The position numbers and the translations under genes were made by a program. From a virus, in the IMG/VR virus record IMGVR_UViG_3300032116_000308, positions 1-50,197 of that record: a stretch of 50,197 nucleotides of DNA. One strand, given 5' to 3'. This document shows, in pieces, positions 1 through 5,504 of the stretch. The notes beneath the pieces are model-generated. The model searched no databases and had not been told where the DNA came from. It saw only the letters and a list, made by a program, of their open reading frames with translations. Each line of letters starts with the position of its first letter. Position 1 is the stretch's first letter.

Positions 1-51
1 GTAATCTAAAACAGTAAAAATCATGAAAGAAAATAGAAAAAAAAATAAAAT

Positions 52-82
52 TTTGTCAAATGAAGAATACCATGTATCTTTG
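52..82 (+). promoter_or_regulatory. Bacteroides-type promoter
   Basis: TTTG at 52-55 is followed after exactly 19 bases by TATCTTTG at 75-82. This matches the known Bacteroidota housekeeping sigma consensus (TTTG, 19-21 bases, TAnnTTTG) without mismatch. Transcription would begin near 88-90, about 18 bases before the ATG at 108. It is the only perfect match I noticed in an intergenic position, and it suggests host-polymerase expression of the AT-rich left-end cassette. Confidence 0.7.
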
Positions 83-107
83 AACTATTCTGTTAAAAAG
101 ATTAATT

Positions 108-356
108 ATGAAAAATATATTAGTAACATTTACAAGTTTAACATTATTGTTTTCTTGTGAACCCAAAGAACAAAAATCAGAATTTACCAATCAAAAAACT
201 GAAATCGGTAAAGAATCTTATACTGTAATTCATAATGAATGTTGTTCTTTTGAAATTTATGAAGTACGTATAAAAGGTCATTTGTATCTATATACACCTG
301 TTAGAGAAGGGATTTCCATTACACACGCTGGACATTGTGATAATACTCATCAGTAA
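108..356 (+). CDS. small predicted lipoprotein
   Basis: An 82-aa protein with a short basic N-terminus (MKNIL), a hydrophobic stretch and a lipobox-like LLFSC at residues 14-18, so it would be lipidated on Cys18 and anchored in a host membrane. The mature part has a Cys-Cys pair (ECCSF) and a further Cys near the end (GHC), with several aromatic/Tyr residues. Bacteroidota phages often carry small proteins ending in a similar His/Gly/Cys pattern, but I cannot name a family. It lies right behind the Bacteroides-type promoter at 52-82, so it may be expressed early or constitutively. A role such as superinfection exclusion is inference only. Confidence 0.75.
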   Translation: MKNILVTFTSLTLLFSCEPKEQKSEFTNQKTEIGKESYTVIHNECCSFEIYEVRIKGHLYLYTPVREGISITHAGHCDNTHQ

Positions 357-371
357 ATTAAATTAAATAAA

Positions 372-527
372 ATGATAAGAATTGGTGATATAGTACTTCA
401 TACACTTTCAAAATTATACTTTATTTGTGAAAACAATAAACAAGAAAGGTGGATGAATATGAATTCATATTATGTTAAATCAAATGATGTAACTTTATTA
501 TCAACATACTTTAAAAAACAATTATAA
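372..527 (+). CDS. hypothetical 51-aa protein
   Basis: Short ORF beginning MIRIGDIV and ending YFKKQL. The opening (short beta-type strand, then GD-I-V) recalls small SH3-like or KOW-like phage proteins, but this is only a resemblance. It starts 15 bases after the lipoprotein stop and ends three bases before a tRNA-like gene, in the same ORF-then-tRNA arrangement seen twice more to the right. Codon use is AT-rich like its neighbours. Function unknown. Confidence 0.5.
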   Translation: MIRIGDIVLHTLSKLYFICENNKQERWMNMNSYYVKSNDVTLLSTYFKKQL

Positions 528-530
528 AAT

Positions 531-653
531 AGTCAGGTGGCGAAAAAGTAGACGCAGAGGGACTAACATCCTCGGAATAGGGAGTATAAAAAAGTTAGGT
601 TATAGGTACCGAACACTCCAGACCCCGTACAGGTTCGAATCCTGTCCTGACTA
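531..653 (+). tRNA. tRNA-like gene A (Leu-type body, extended variable arm)
   Basis: Acceptor stem AGTCAGG (531-537) pairs fully with CCTGACT (646-652). A Leu-type D arm follows (GCG 540-542 with CGC 553-555), and there is a perfect T arm (ACAGG, TTCGAAT, CCTGT, 629-645). An anticodon arm can be drawn as GAGGG/TCCTC (557-561/569-573) with a seven-base loop ACTAACA, which puts TAA (Leu) at the anticodon but lacks the usual U33; a CTA triplet is also in the loop. The variable region is 55 bases (574-628), far longer than a normal class II arm, and can form GGAGT/ACTCC (581-585/615-619). No CCA is encoded. Isotype and function are uncertain. Confidence 0.7.
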
Positions 654-667
654 CAAAAATAAAGATT

Positions 668-835
668 ATGGAAACGATTAATATTACAACAGAAAAACTA
701 AAAAAATTAGTTGAAACAGCAATTCAATTTGGGATTGATAGTCCTGAATTAGTCCCAAACCAAAAAGGAAGAGAAAAAATTGCAAATTGGATGGTAGAGA
801 ACACCATTAAAGATATAAAAGGACAAAGGGAATAA
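668..835 (+). CDS. hypothetical 55-aa protein
   Basis: ORF starting METINITTEK and ending KGQRE, rich in Lys and Glu and likely helical. It lies between tRNA-like genes A and B, starting 14 bases after A and stopping three bases before B. The AT-rich composition matches its neighbours. No family recognised; the regular placement between structured RNAs is the main reason to take it as real. Confidence 0.5.
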   Translation: METINITTEKLKKLVETAIQFGIDSPELVPNQKGREKIANWMVENTIKDIKGQRE

Positions 836-838
836 AAT

Positions 839-940
839 AGTCAGGTGGCGAAATTGGTAGACGCGCCTCGATAACCTGGGGTGGGAATAAATTGAGGTCT
901 AACAACGGTTCCCGTATAGGTTCGAATCCTGTCCTGACTG
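839..940 (+). tRNA. tRNA-like gene B (Leu-type body, abnormal anticodon region)
   Basis: Acceptor stem AGTCAGG (839-845) pairs with CCTGACT (933-939). The D arm (848-864) is a good match to tRNA-Leu, and the T arm (916-932) has the standard TTCGAAT loop. The anticodon arm is irregular. CCTCG (866-870) can pair with TGGGG (877-881), leaving a six-base loop ATAACC, or with TGAGG (893-897), leaving a 22-base loop. The first option leaves a 34-base variable region containing GGGAA/TTCCC (883-887/909-913), comparable in position to the long arm of tRNA-like gene A. A UAA anticodon lacking one base, or an inserted segment, are possibilities I cannot separate. Confidence 0.7.
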
Positions 941-962
941 CTAACTTTAAAATTAAATAAAA

Positions 963-1181
963 ATGGAAAATTCATTTTATGACAGACTTCTTATTGAAGC
1001 ACAGGAATTAGCAACAAAAACAAATGCTTTAAACGATTTTATGCGTACACAAGCATTTATTGATTTAGACCGCCAAAATAAAGATTTACTTTACAAACAA
1101 TCAAGATTGATGAATGAGTATTTGCAAGTTTTAGGTCAAAGGTTAGAGATTTTAGGAGAAAAGTTTTCTTTTAAAAAATAA
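963..1181 (+). CDS. crAss001_48-like small helical protein
   Basis: 72 aa, predicted all-helical. The pattern (aromatic-Arg-Leu near residue 8, then E-x-x-x-L, then L-x-x-F, then a LLYKQ segment and a Tyr-Leu-x-x-Leu-x-x-Arg-Leu end) is that of the very common short phage proteins annotated as crAss001_48-related. That assignment is by remembered pattern, not by search. Molecular function of the family is unknown. It sits between tRNA-like genes B and C, ten bases before C. Confidence 0.65.
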   Translation: MENSFYDRLLIEAQELATKTNALNDFMRTQAFIDLDRQNKDLLYKQSRLMNEYLQVLGQRLEILGEKFSFKK

Positions 1182-1190
1182 TCATTAAAT

Positions 1191-1272
1191 GGTCAGGTGG
1201 CGCAAGGGTAGCGTGATGGTGGACCTTCGGGAAGCAAACCATAGGTTACAGGTTCAAGTCCTGTCCTGATTA
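1191..1272 (+). tRNA. tRNA-like gene C (class I body, 17-base anticodon loop)
   Basis: Acceptor GGTCAGG (1191-1197) pairs with CCTGATT (1265-1271), with two terminal G-U pairs. D stem GCGC/GCGT, a five-base variable loop AGGTT (1243-1247) and T arm ACAGG/CCTGT (1248-1264) are all canonical. The anticodon stem ATGGT/ACCAT (1216-1220/1238-1242) is perfect, but its loop is 17 bases instead of seven and holds a CCTTCGGG element that could form a UUCG-capped mini-hairpin. The anticodon therefore cannot be read. The acceptor and T arms nearly match those of A and B. No CCA is encoded. Confidence 0.65.
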
Positions 1273-1274
1273 CT

Positions 1275-1427
1275 ATGATTAATCCCTACTTACCAAAAGT
1301 TGAGTACATCAACGACAGACTTTACGTCTACGGAATGCCGGTCGAAAGATTAATCAAAAACGGTACACGAATTTCATTCGTTTCTTGTGGTATGATCATC
1401 GGCACTACTGGCATTTTTTCAGAGTGA
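1275..1427 (+). CDS. hypothetical 50-aa protein
   Basis: ORF beginning MINPYLPKVE two bases after tRNA-like gene C, ending GIFSE with TGA. It holds a moderately hydrophobic C-terminal third (SFVSCGMIIG) that might be a short membrane or packing helix. No family recognised. It continues the pattern of small ORFs alternating with tRNA-like genes, but codon composition begins to move toward that of the main genome here. Confidence 0.4.
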   Translation: MINPYLPKVEYINDRLYVYGMPVERLIKNGTRISFVSCGMIIGTTGIFSE

Positions 1428-1483
1428 TTCCGTCTTCAGTAAGGGTCAGAGCGGTAACCAATCCAGGTAATTCCCTTCTGATT

Positions 1484-1522
1484 GCCCGGGCAGCAAGGAG
1501 AGCAATCTCCTTGCACTCGGGC
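1484..1522 (+). terminator. strong GNRA-capped hairpin, possible terminator or leader element
   Basis: A perfect nine-base-pair stem (GCAAGGAGA 1493-1501 with TCTCCTTGC 1506-1514) is capped by GCAA, a GNRA tetraloop. Outside it, GCCCG (1484-1488) pairs with CGGGC (1518-1522) across a small internal loop. TTTTT follows at a distance of a few bases, so it may terminate the tRNA-like cassette. It could equally be a structured leader of the MazG-like gene 52 bases downstream. The rest of 1428-1573 shows nothing else clear. Confidence 0.5.
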
Positions 1523-1573
1523 TAAGTTTTTCAAACAGTTTACTAACGCAGATATCTGCACAATTCTACTTCT

Positions 1574-1957
1574 ATGAACATCAAAGAAATTGCAACTGAA
1601 ATCCACTCAGTAAATGTGGAAAAAGGGTTCTGGCCCGAAGACAAGAAATCCAGAAACGTGGGAGAACTTTTGATGCTCGTTACATCTGAACTTGGAGAGG
1701 CTCTTGAAGCACATCGTAAAAGTGCTTTTGCTGATGTTGAAAAGTATAAGGCAGCTCTTGAGGCAGTTGATGGTAGTATTATGCCGGCAGCGCATTTCAA
1801 AACTCACATGAAGGACACATTCGAAGACGAAATTGCAGATGCAGTCATTCGTCTTTTGGATTTGGCCGAAGGACTGGAAATCGATCTTGAGTTCCACATT
1901 CGTCACAAGGTAGACTTCAACAAAACACGTGAAAAGCTCCATGGAAAAAACTATTGA
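1574..1957 (+). CDS. MazG-like nucleotide pyrophosphohydrolase
   Basis: 127 aa, the usual length of single-domain phage MazG-like proteins, which hydrolyse nucleoside triphosphates to monophosphates and pyrophosphate. The all-helical NTP-PPase fold is recognisable from the metal-binding acidic motifs: E-L-G-E-A-x-E-A-x-R in the first half (around residues 39-48) and E-D-E-I-A-D-A-V-I-R-x-L-D-L-A in the second (around 84-98), and from the C-terminal K-T-R-E-K-x-H-G-K pattern. Phage MazG enzymes are thought to adjust nucleotide pools or host alarmone levels. This is the first gene with the base composition of the main genome. Confidence 0.9.
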   Translation: MNIKEIATEIHSVNVEKGFWPEDKKSRNVGELLMLVTSELGEALEAHRKSAFADVEKYKAALEAVDGSIMPAAHFKTHMKDTFEDEIADAVIRLLDLAEGLEIDLEFHIRHKVDFNKTREKLHGKNY

Positions 1958-2036
1958 TCCCGGCTGGCGTCCCGGAAGTTCTGATGTTGAATCTTCAGAC
2001 TTCTGTGACTTAGATTTTGAGTCTTCAGATTTCTAA
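1941..2036 (+). CDS. possible 31-aa acidic peptide
   Basis: Short ORF overlapping the end of the MazG-like gene by 17 bases in another frame. It contains an internal repeat (ESSDF occurs twice) and is strongly acidic, with Asp, Glu and Ser making up much of its second half. The overlap type and the almost clean fit between the MazG stop and the next gene favour it. Length alone gives little support, and no family is recognised. Confidence 0.3.
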   Translation: MEKTIDPGWRPGSSDVESSDFCDLDFESSDF

Positions 2037-2053
2037 CTGTAAAACTTCAAAGC

Positions 2054-2623
2054 ATGGAATCAACCACTAAAAAACCTCACCAGCTTAAAAATGGGCACGC
2101 CGTAGTATGTTATACACCACAAGATCGAGTTGAATTAATCAAAGCTGCTGATGTAGCCGGAATTGCAGTGTATTCAGCAACTAGACACTCTGCTTCTGAA
2201 TATCCTGATTTATGCTGGAGTAATAATACACTTCAAGGTCTCAGTATATTACCAGGAGTATACTATAATTGGCTTCCCTTTGATGAATTCCTACTTCGAA
2301 TTTATGGAAACTTTGAAAAGTCGAATAGTGTAGAAGTACCGGCAATACCAGATGGTAAAACTCTTGAATACGCTATACCGTTTGATTTTAAGCGTTGGAA
2401 AAGTGGCAATTTTGTAAGAATTGAAACTCTTGCCGGCGATAAAGTCGAAGAGTTACATGAATTCGAATTCGGTAAAGATCCTGTTGGGAGTCGTCTTACT
2501 TATCCGTTAGTTGGCTACATAGGCGCAAGTTTAAGTCTAAATAGCTTTACGCTGGATGGAAAATTCTGGAGTGACAGAGCCGATGAATATTCAAGAGACC
2601 TTCGATTGATTGTGATACCGTAG
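2054..2623 (+). CDS. hypothetical 189-aa phage protein
   Basis: Soluble mixed alpha/beta protein without signal or membrane segments. The first 75 residues (LKNGHAVVCYTPQD..., then a YPDLCW motif and a LPFDEFL end) follow the layout of a short domain common in Bacteroidota and Enterobacterial phage early proteins, but I cannot name it. The C-terminal part is beta-rich with GKFW and RLIVIP. It ends with TAG, one of only two TAG stops among the longer genes here. The frame stays open across that TAG into the next ORF. Function unknown. Confidence 0.75.
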   Translation: MESTTKKPHQLKNGHAVVCYTPQDRVELIKAADVAGIAVYSATRHSASEYPDLCWSNNTLQGLSILPGVYYNWLPFDEFLLRIYGNFEKSNSVEVPAIPDGKTLEYAIPFDFKRWKSGNFVRIETLAGDKVEELHEFEFGKDPVGSRLTYPLVGYIGASLSLNSFTLDGKFWSDRADEYSRDLRLIVIP

Positions 2624-2644
2624 AATTTCTTAAATTCATACAAC

Positions 2645-2938
2645 ATGAAAAAACTTTGTGTGTTGTTTTGGATACTGTTGTTCATTTTAGCAGCAGTTAC
2701 ATTGCATATTTCCAATACGGATTTTTTCGTAAAAGTTGGGTATGAACCTGAGCCAGAAGAAAAACTCCCAACAAAGAGCGTTGAACAGATTGACTCTTTG
2801 GCTTCTGTGTATGCAGATCTTGAACGTAAGGTAGAGATTTTAAATCGATACCTGATGGTCAAGCACATTGAATACATGGAAGTTTGCAATCTGACATATT
2901 CACCATCAAAACCTTTGGAATACAAGCATGAGCCTTGA
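2645..2938 (+). CDS. small membrane-anchored protein
   Basis: 97 aa with one N-terminal transmembrane segment (residues 4-22, LCVLFWILLFILAAVTL) and a soluble, partly coiled-coil C-terminal part (VEQIDSLASVYADLERKVEIL). The short basic N-terminus favours the C-terminal part facing the periplasm, or an uncleaved signal anchor. It starts 21 bases after the preceding TAG in the same frame and overlaps the next small ORF by 11 bases. Function unknown; spanin-like or anchor roles cannot be distinguished. Confidence 0.65.
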   Translation: MKKLCVLFWILLFILAAVTLHISNTDFFVKVGYEPEPEEKLPTKSVEQIDSLASVYADLERKVEILNRYLMVKHIEYMEVCNLTYSPSKPLEYKHEP

Positions 2939-3089
2939 TAAAGACCAGTTGAAAATGGAGAAGTTTTTGAACAGCGTTACAAATTCAGTGTACCTGTTGT
3001 CAAAAGCAAATCCATCAAAGAAATTGCTGAAAATGGAAGTGTCTGTAAAAGACGCTACATACGTTGTGGAGATCAAAAAGATTCGATAA
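2928..3089 (+). CDS. hypothetical 53-aa protein
   Basis: ORF starting MSLDKDQLKM and ending VVEIKKIR, overlapping the membrane-protein gene by 11 bases and ending 15 bases before the DnaA-like gene. It is Lys-rich with a beta-type C-terminus (DATYVVEIKK). It fills what would otherwise be a 166-base gap in a compact operon, which supports it. No family recognised. Confidence 0.5.
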   Translation: MSLDKDQLKMEKFLNSVTNSVYLLSKANPSKKLLKMEVSVKDATYVVEIKKIR

Positions 3090-3104
3090 CTGACAGCAGC
3101 AAGG

Positions 3105-3683
3105 ATGGCTAAAAAGTTTGATGGCGAAAAAATTGCCGCAATACGTACAATACTATCTTCATTGGGAGCACCATATCCTTTTGAAGTTGTAGCCGCACTT
3201 CGGAAAGTTCTCACAGATGAAAATGTTGAAATTCTGGATCTTGTTATGAATGACGTCCGATTGGATGGGCTCGTGATTAATCCACTTCCAAAGCCTCATC
3301 TTGTGAGCTTTCCGAATTTTTTGATTGCATGCATTAAAGAAGAATTGATAATGACTGATGAAGAAATATTCCATAGGAGCCACCCAGGCACCAGAAAAGG
3401 CATTATCCCTTCAGTAAAATCTTTTTTCTGTTGGTGCATGAGGCTCGAAACAAAATTTACCTATGAAGACATTGGGCATTACTTCGAGCCACCTATTGAT
3501 CACAGTACAGTAATCCATCATTGCAAAAAGGCTCTGACAGCTATGGAAAATGATTTTCTCTGGAGAATTTCAGCAGAGAGAATTGCCAAACGTCTATATG
3601 CTTCCGGGTATGTGAAAACCTGGGCTGAAATGGAAAAGCATTTTGCTGAATACGATAATCGTGAACGTCCAAAATTCAGATAA
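3105..3683 (+). CDS. DnaA domain IV-like DNA-binding protein
   Basis: 192 aa. Residues 118-144 (FTYEDIGHYFEP.., then DHSTVIHH at 132-139, then CKKAL) match the signature of DnaA domain IV, in which the Asp-His-Ser/Thr-Thr-Val segment reads the DnaA box. The AAA+ ATPase domain of DnaA is absent: no Walker A is visible and the protein is far shorter than the roughly 450 residues of DnaA. It may therefore recognise an origin or DnaA-box-like sites without ATP-driven opening, or mimic DnaA. An AAGG just before the ATG could act as a weak ribosome-binding site. It stands directly before two helicase genes, which fits a replication-initiation role. Confidence 0.8.
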   Translation: MAKKFDGEKIAAIRTILSSLGAPYPFEVVAALRKVLTDENVEILDLVMNDVRLDGLVINPLPKPHLVSFPNFLIACIKEELIMTDEEIFHRSHPGTRKGIIPSVKSFFCWCMRLETKFTYEDIGHYFEPPIDHSTVIHHCKKALTAMENDFLWRISAERIAKRLYASGYVKTWAEMEKHFAEYDNRERPKFR

Positions 3684-3689
3684 AACCTT

Positions 3690-4901
3690 ATGGAGGAAAC
3701 AGTGACTACACCGCTAAAACCGGTAGATGCTGCTCGAGATCAGGAGCAGCGCATAGCCCTACGTGCTTGGGCTAAAAATGGGTACCGGGGATCAGTGATA
3801 GCCGGTACTGGATTTGGAAAGAGTCGTGTAGGTATCATGGCAATTGGAGAAATGCTAAGACTACACGAAGGCAGAGGACTTGTTCTTGTGCCTACTACAC
3901 AGTTGCAGGATCAGTTTGCAACTCAGTTTCATGCTTGGGGATATTCAGATGTACTTGATAGAGTAGACATTTTATGCTACCAGACAGCTTATAAGTTGTT
4001 TGACCAAACCTGGACGGTTACCGTAGCAGATGAAGTGCATCTTGGACTGTCTCCAATGTACAGAGCAATTTTTGAGAAAAACACTCACGAACGATTGCTT
4101 TGTATGACCGCTACGTTACCTGAAGAAGACGAGTACCGAACACTTTTGGTGAATATTGCTCAGCCAGTGTACACAATTACGCTGGACCAATGTGTCGCCA
4201 GAGGATTTGTAGCTCCGTACCGTCTTTCTTGCATTGCAGTGCAGCTTACTGATGAGGAACTTGCTAAGTACAAAAAGGCAAACAATCTGTTTGTCTACTA
4301 TAAACTTCAGCTTGGTCAGTTTGATGCATTCAATGAAGCTAATCGAATTTTAGGGTCTTCCAGTGCTACACCCGAGCAGAAAAAGAATGCTACACTTTTC
4401 TACAGCGCTATCCGGCAACGAAAAGAAATTGTGCAGCATGCTCAAAGCAAAATTGAGGTTACCAAGCAGTTGCTCTTAAAGTTTCCTGAGAAGAAAGCTT
4501 TGACCTTTGCTGGTACAAATAATTTTACTGACCTGATCAATAAAACTTTGCAAGAAAGTGACATTGATTCAGATCGGTATCACTCTCTCATGAAAGCCAA
4601 AGAGCGTCGAGAAGCATTGGAAAGATTCAAGCAGGGAAGTACTCGAGTATTGTGTTCAACAAAAGCTCTCAACCAAGGATTTGACGTTCCGGATGCCCAA
4701 CTTGGGATCATTTGCGGACTGGATTCAAAAGCCTTACAAATGATTCAGAGAGTCGGCCGATTAGTGCGATTTGCCCCTAACAAAATTGGGGAGATTATCG
4801 TGCTCTATGTAGCTGATTCTCAGGAAGAAGTATGGCTCAAGAATGCAGTAAGAAATTTGTCAAACGTTGAGTGGATTGACCATGTTGATTCGTATATTTG
4901 A
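3690..4901 (+). CDS. superfamily 2 DEAH-box helicase
   Basis: 403 aa with a full SF2 set: Walker A AGTGFGKS at 38-45, Walker B DEVH at 114-117, motif III TATLP at 140-144 and motif VI QRVGR at 353-357. This is close to the UvsW/RecG-like and UvrB-like restart and branch-migration helicases that phages use to process recombination and replication intermediates. The length is normal for a minimal two-RecA-domain enzyme without accessory domains. It begins six bases after the DnaA-like gene and its TGA abuts the next gene's GTG. Confidence 0.93.
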   Translation: MEETVTTPLKPVDAARDQEQRIALRAWAKNGYRGSVIAGTGFGKSRVGIMAIGEMLRLHEGRGLVLVPTTQLQDQFATQFHAWGYSDVLDRVDILCYQTAYKLFDQTWTVTVADEVHLGLSPMYRAIFEKNTHERLLCMTATLPEEDEYRTLLVNIAQPVYTITLDQCVARGFVAPYRLSCIAVQLTDEELAKYKKANNLFVYYKLQLGQFDAFNEANRILGSSSATPEQKKNATLFYSAIRQRKEIVQHAQSKIEVTKQLLLKFPEKKALTFAGTNNFTDLINKTLQESDIDSDRYHSLMKAKERREALERFKQGSTRVLCSTKALNQGFDVPDAQLGIICGLDSKALQMIQRVGRLVRFAPNKIGEIIVLYVADSQEEVWLKNAVRNLSNVEWIDHVDSYI

Positions 4902-5504
4902 GTGCTTTACCGGCTAACCAATCCATCGAACATGATTATCGAGCTTGACACTGAGGTCCTCAGTAGCCTATCGCTGTCTCCGGACGAAATGGTGTACTTG
5001 CAAATTTTGTCAGTACAAGGAACCAACACTGGTCCATTGCCCGGGCAGATGGCTGTGAAGCTTTCGGTGGATCTTGAAAAGTTGGAAAACGATGGTTGGA
5101 TAAAACTTGGTGAGGACGTGGTCCACTTGCGTGAAAGGTTTTTTTCTTTGAAAGGAAACTTTGAACAACAGTGGGCTGCGTTACTTTCCAGATTCCCAAT
5201 CAAAGTAAGTACAAAAGAAGGGGTACGTGTTCTACGTGCTGCAGATCCAGATTCAAATTCAAATGCAAAAGCCAAAAAGAAGTACAAAGCAATCGTTTCC
5301 AAATCACCTGGATTGCATGAACGAATCTTAAAAGGTTTGGAAATAGAGCTGGCGTTAAAACGTCAAACAAACTCTCTTGGCTACATGCAAATGCTTGACA
5401 CTTGGATCAATAACAGCACGTGGGAAAAGTATCTGTCGTCAGATGTAAAATCCAATTCCGATACCGATGAATCTAACTCCGGAAGGATTACAAGACTTCT
5501 CTGA
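4902..5504 (+). CDS. replication-associated protein, possible helicase loader
   Basis: 200 aa if the GTG directly after the helicase stop is used; an ATG ten codons later (4932) is the alternative. Residues about 25-85 (LSPDEMVYLQIL..., LEKLENDGWIKLGEDVVHL) look like a winged-helix domain. The C-terminal part is helical and basic (NAKAKKKYKAI...) and ends in a short acidic Ser/Asp stretch. It overlaps the DnaB-like gene by 38 bases. Many phages place a helicase loader or replisome organiser directly before DnaB, so that role is a reasonable inference, but the protein has no diagnostic motif. Confidence 0.75.
   Translation: MLYRLTNPSNMIIELDTEVLSSLSLSPDEMVYLQILSVQGTNTGPLPGQMAVKLSVDLEKLENDGWIKLGEDVVHLRERFFSLKGNFEQQWAALLSRFPIKVSTKEGVRVLRAADPDSNSNAKAKKKYKAIVSKSPGLHERILKGLEIELALKRQTNSLGYMQMLDTWINNSTWEKYLSSDVKSNSDTDESNSGRITRLL

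Noticed and set aside
23-160. 45-codon ORF at the left edge
   Set aside because: It overlaps the lipoprotein start and contains the promoter at 52-82, so coding use is unlikely.
531-1272. Structured repeats considered as integron-type attC sites
   Set aside because: They have clear tRNA D-arm and T-arm signatures and lack attC core sites; no integrase is present in the window.
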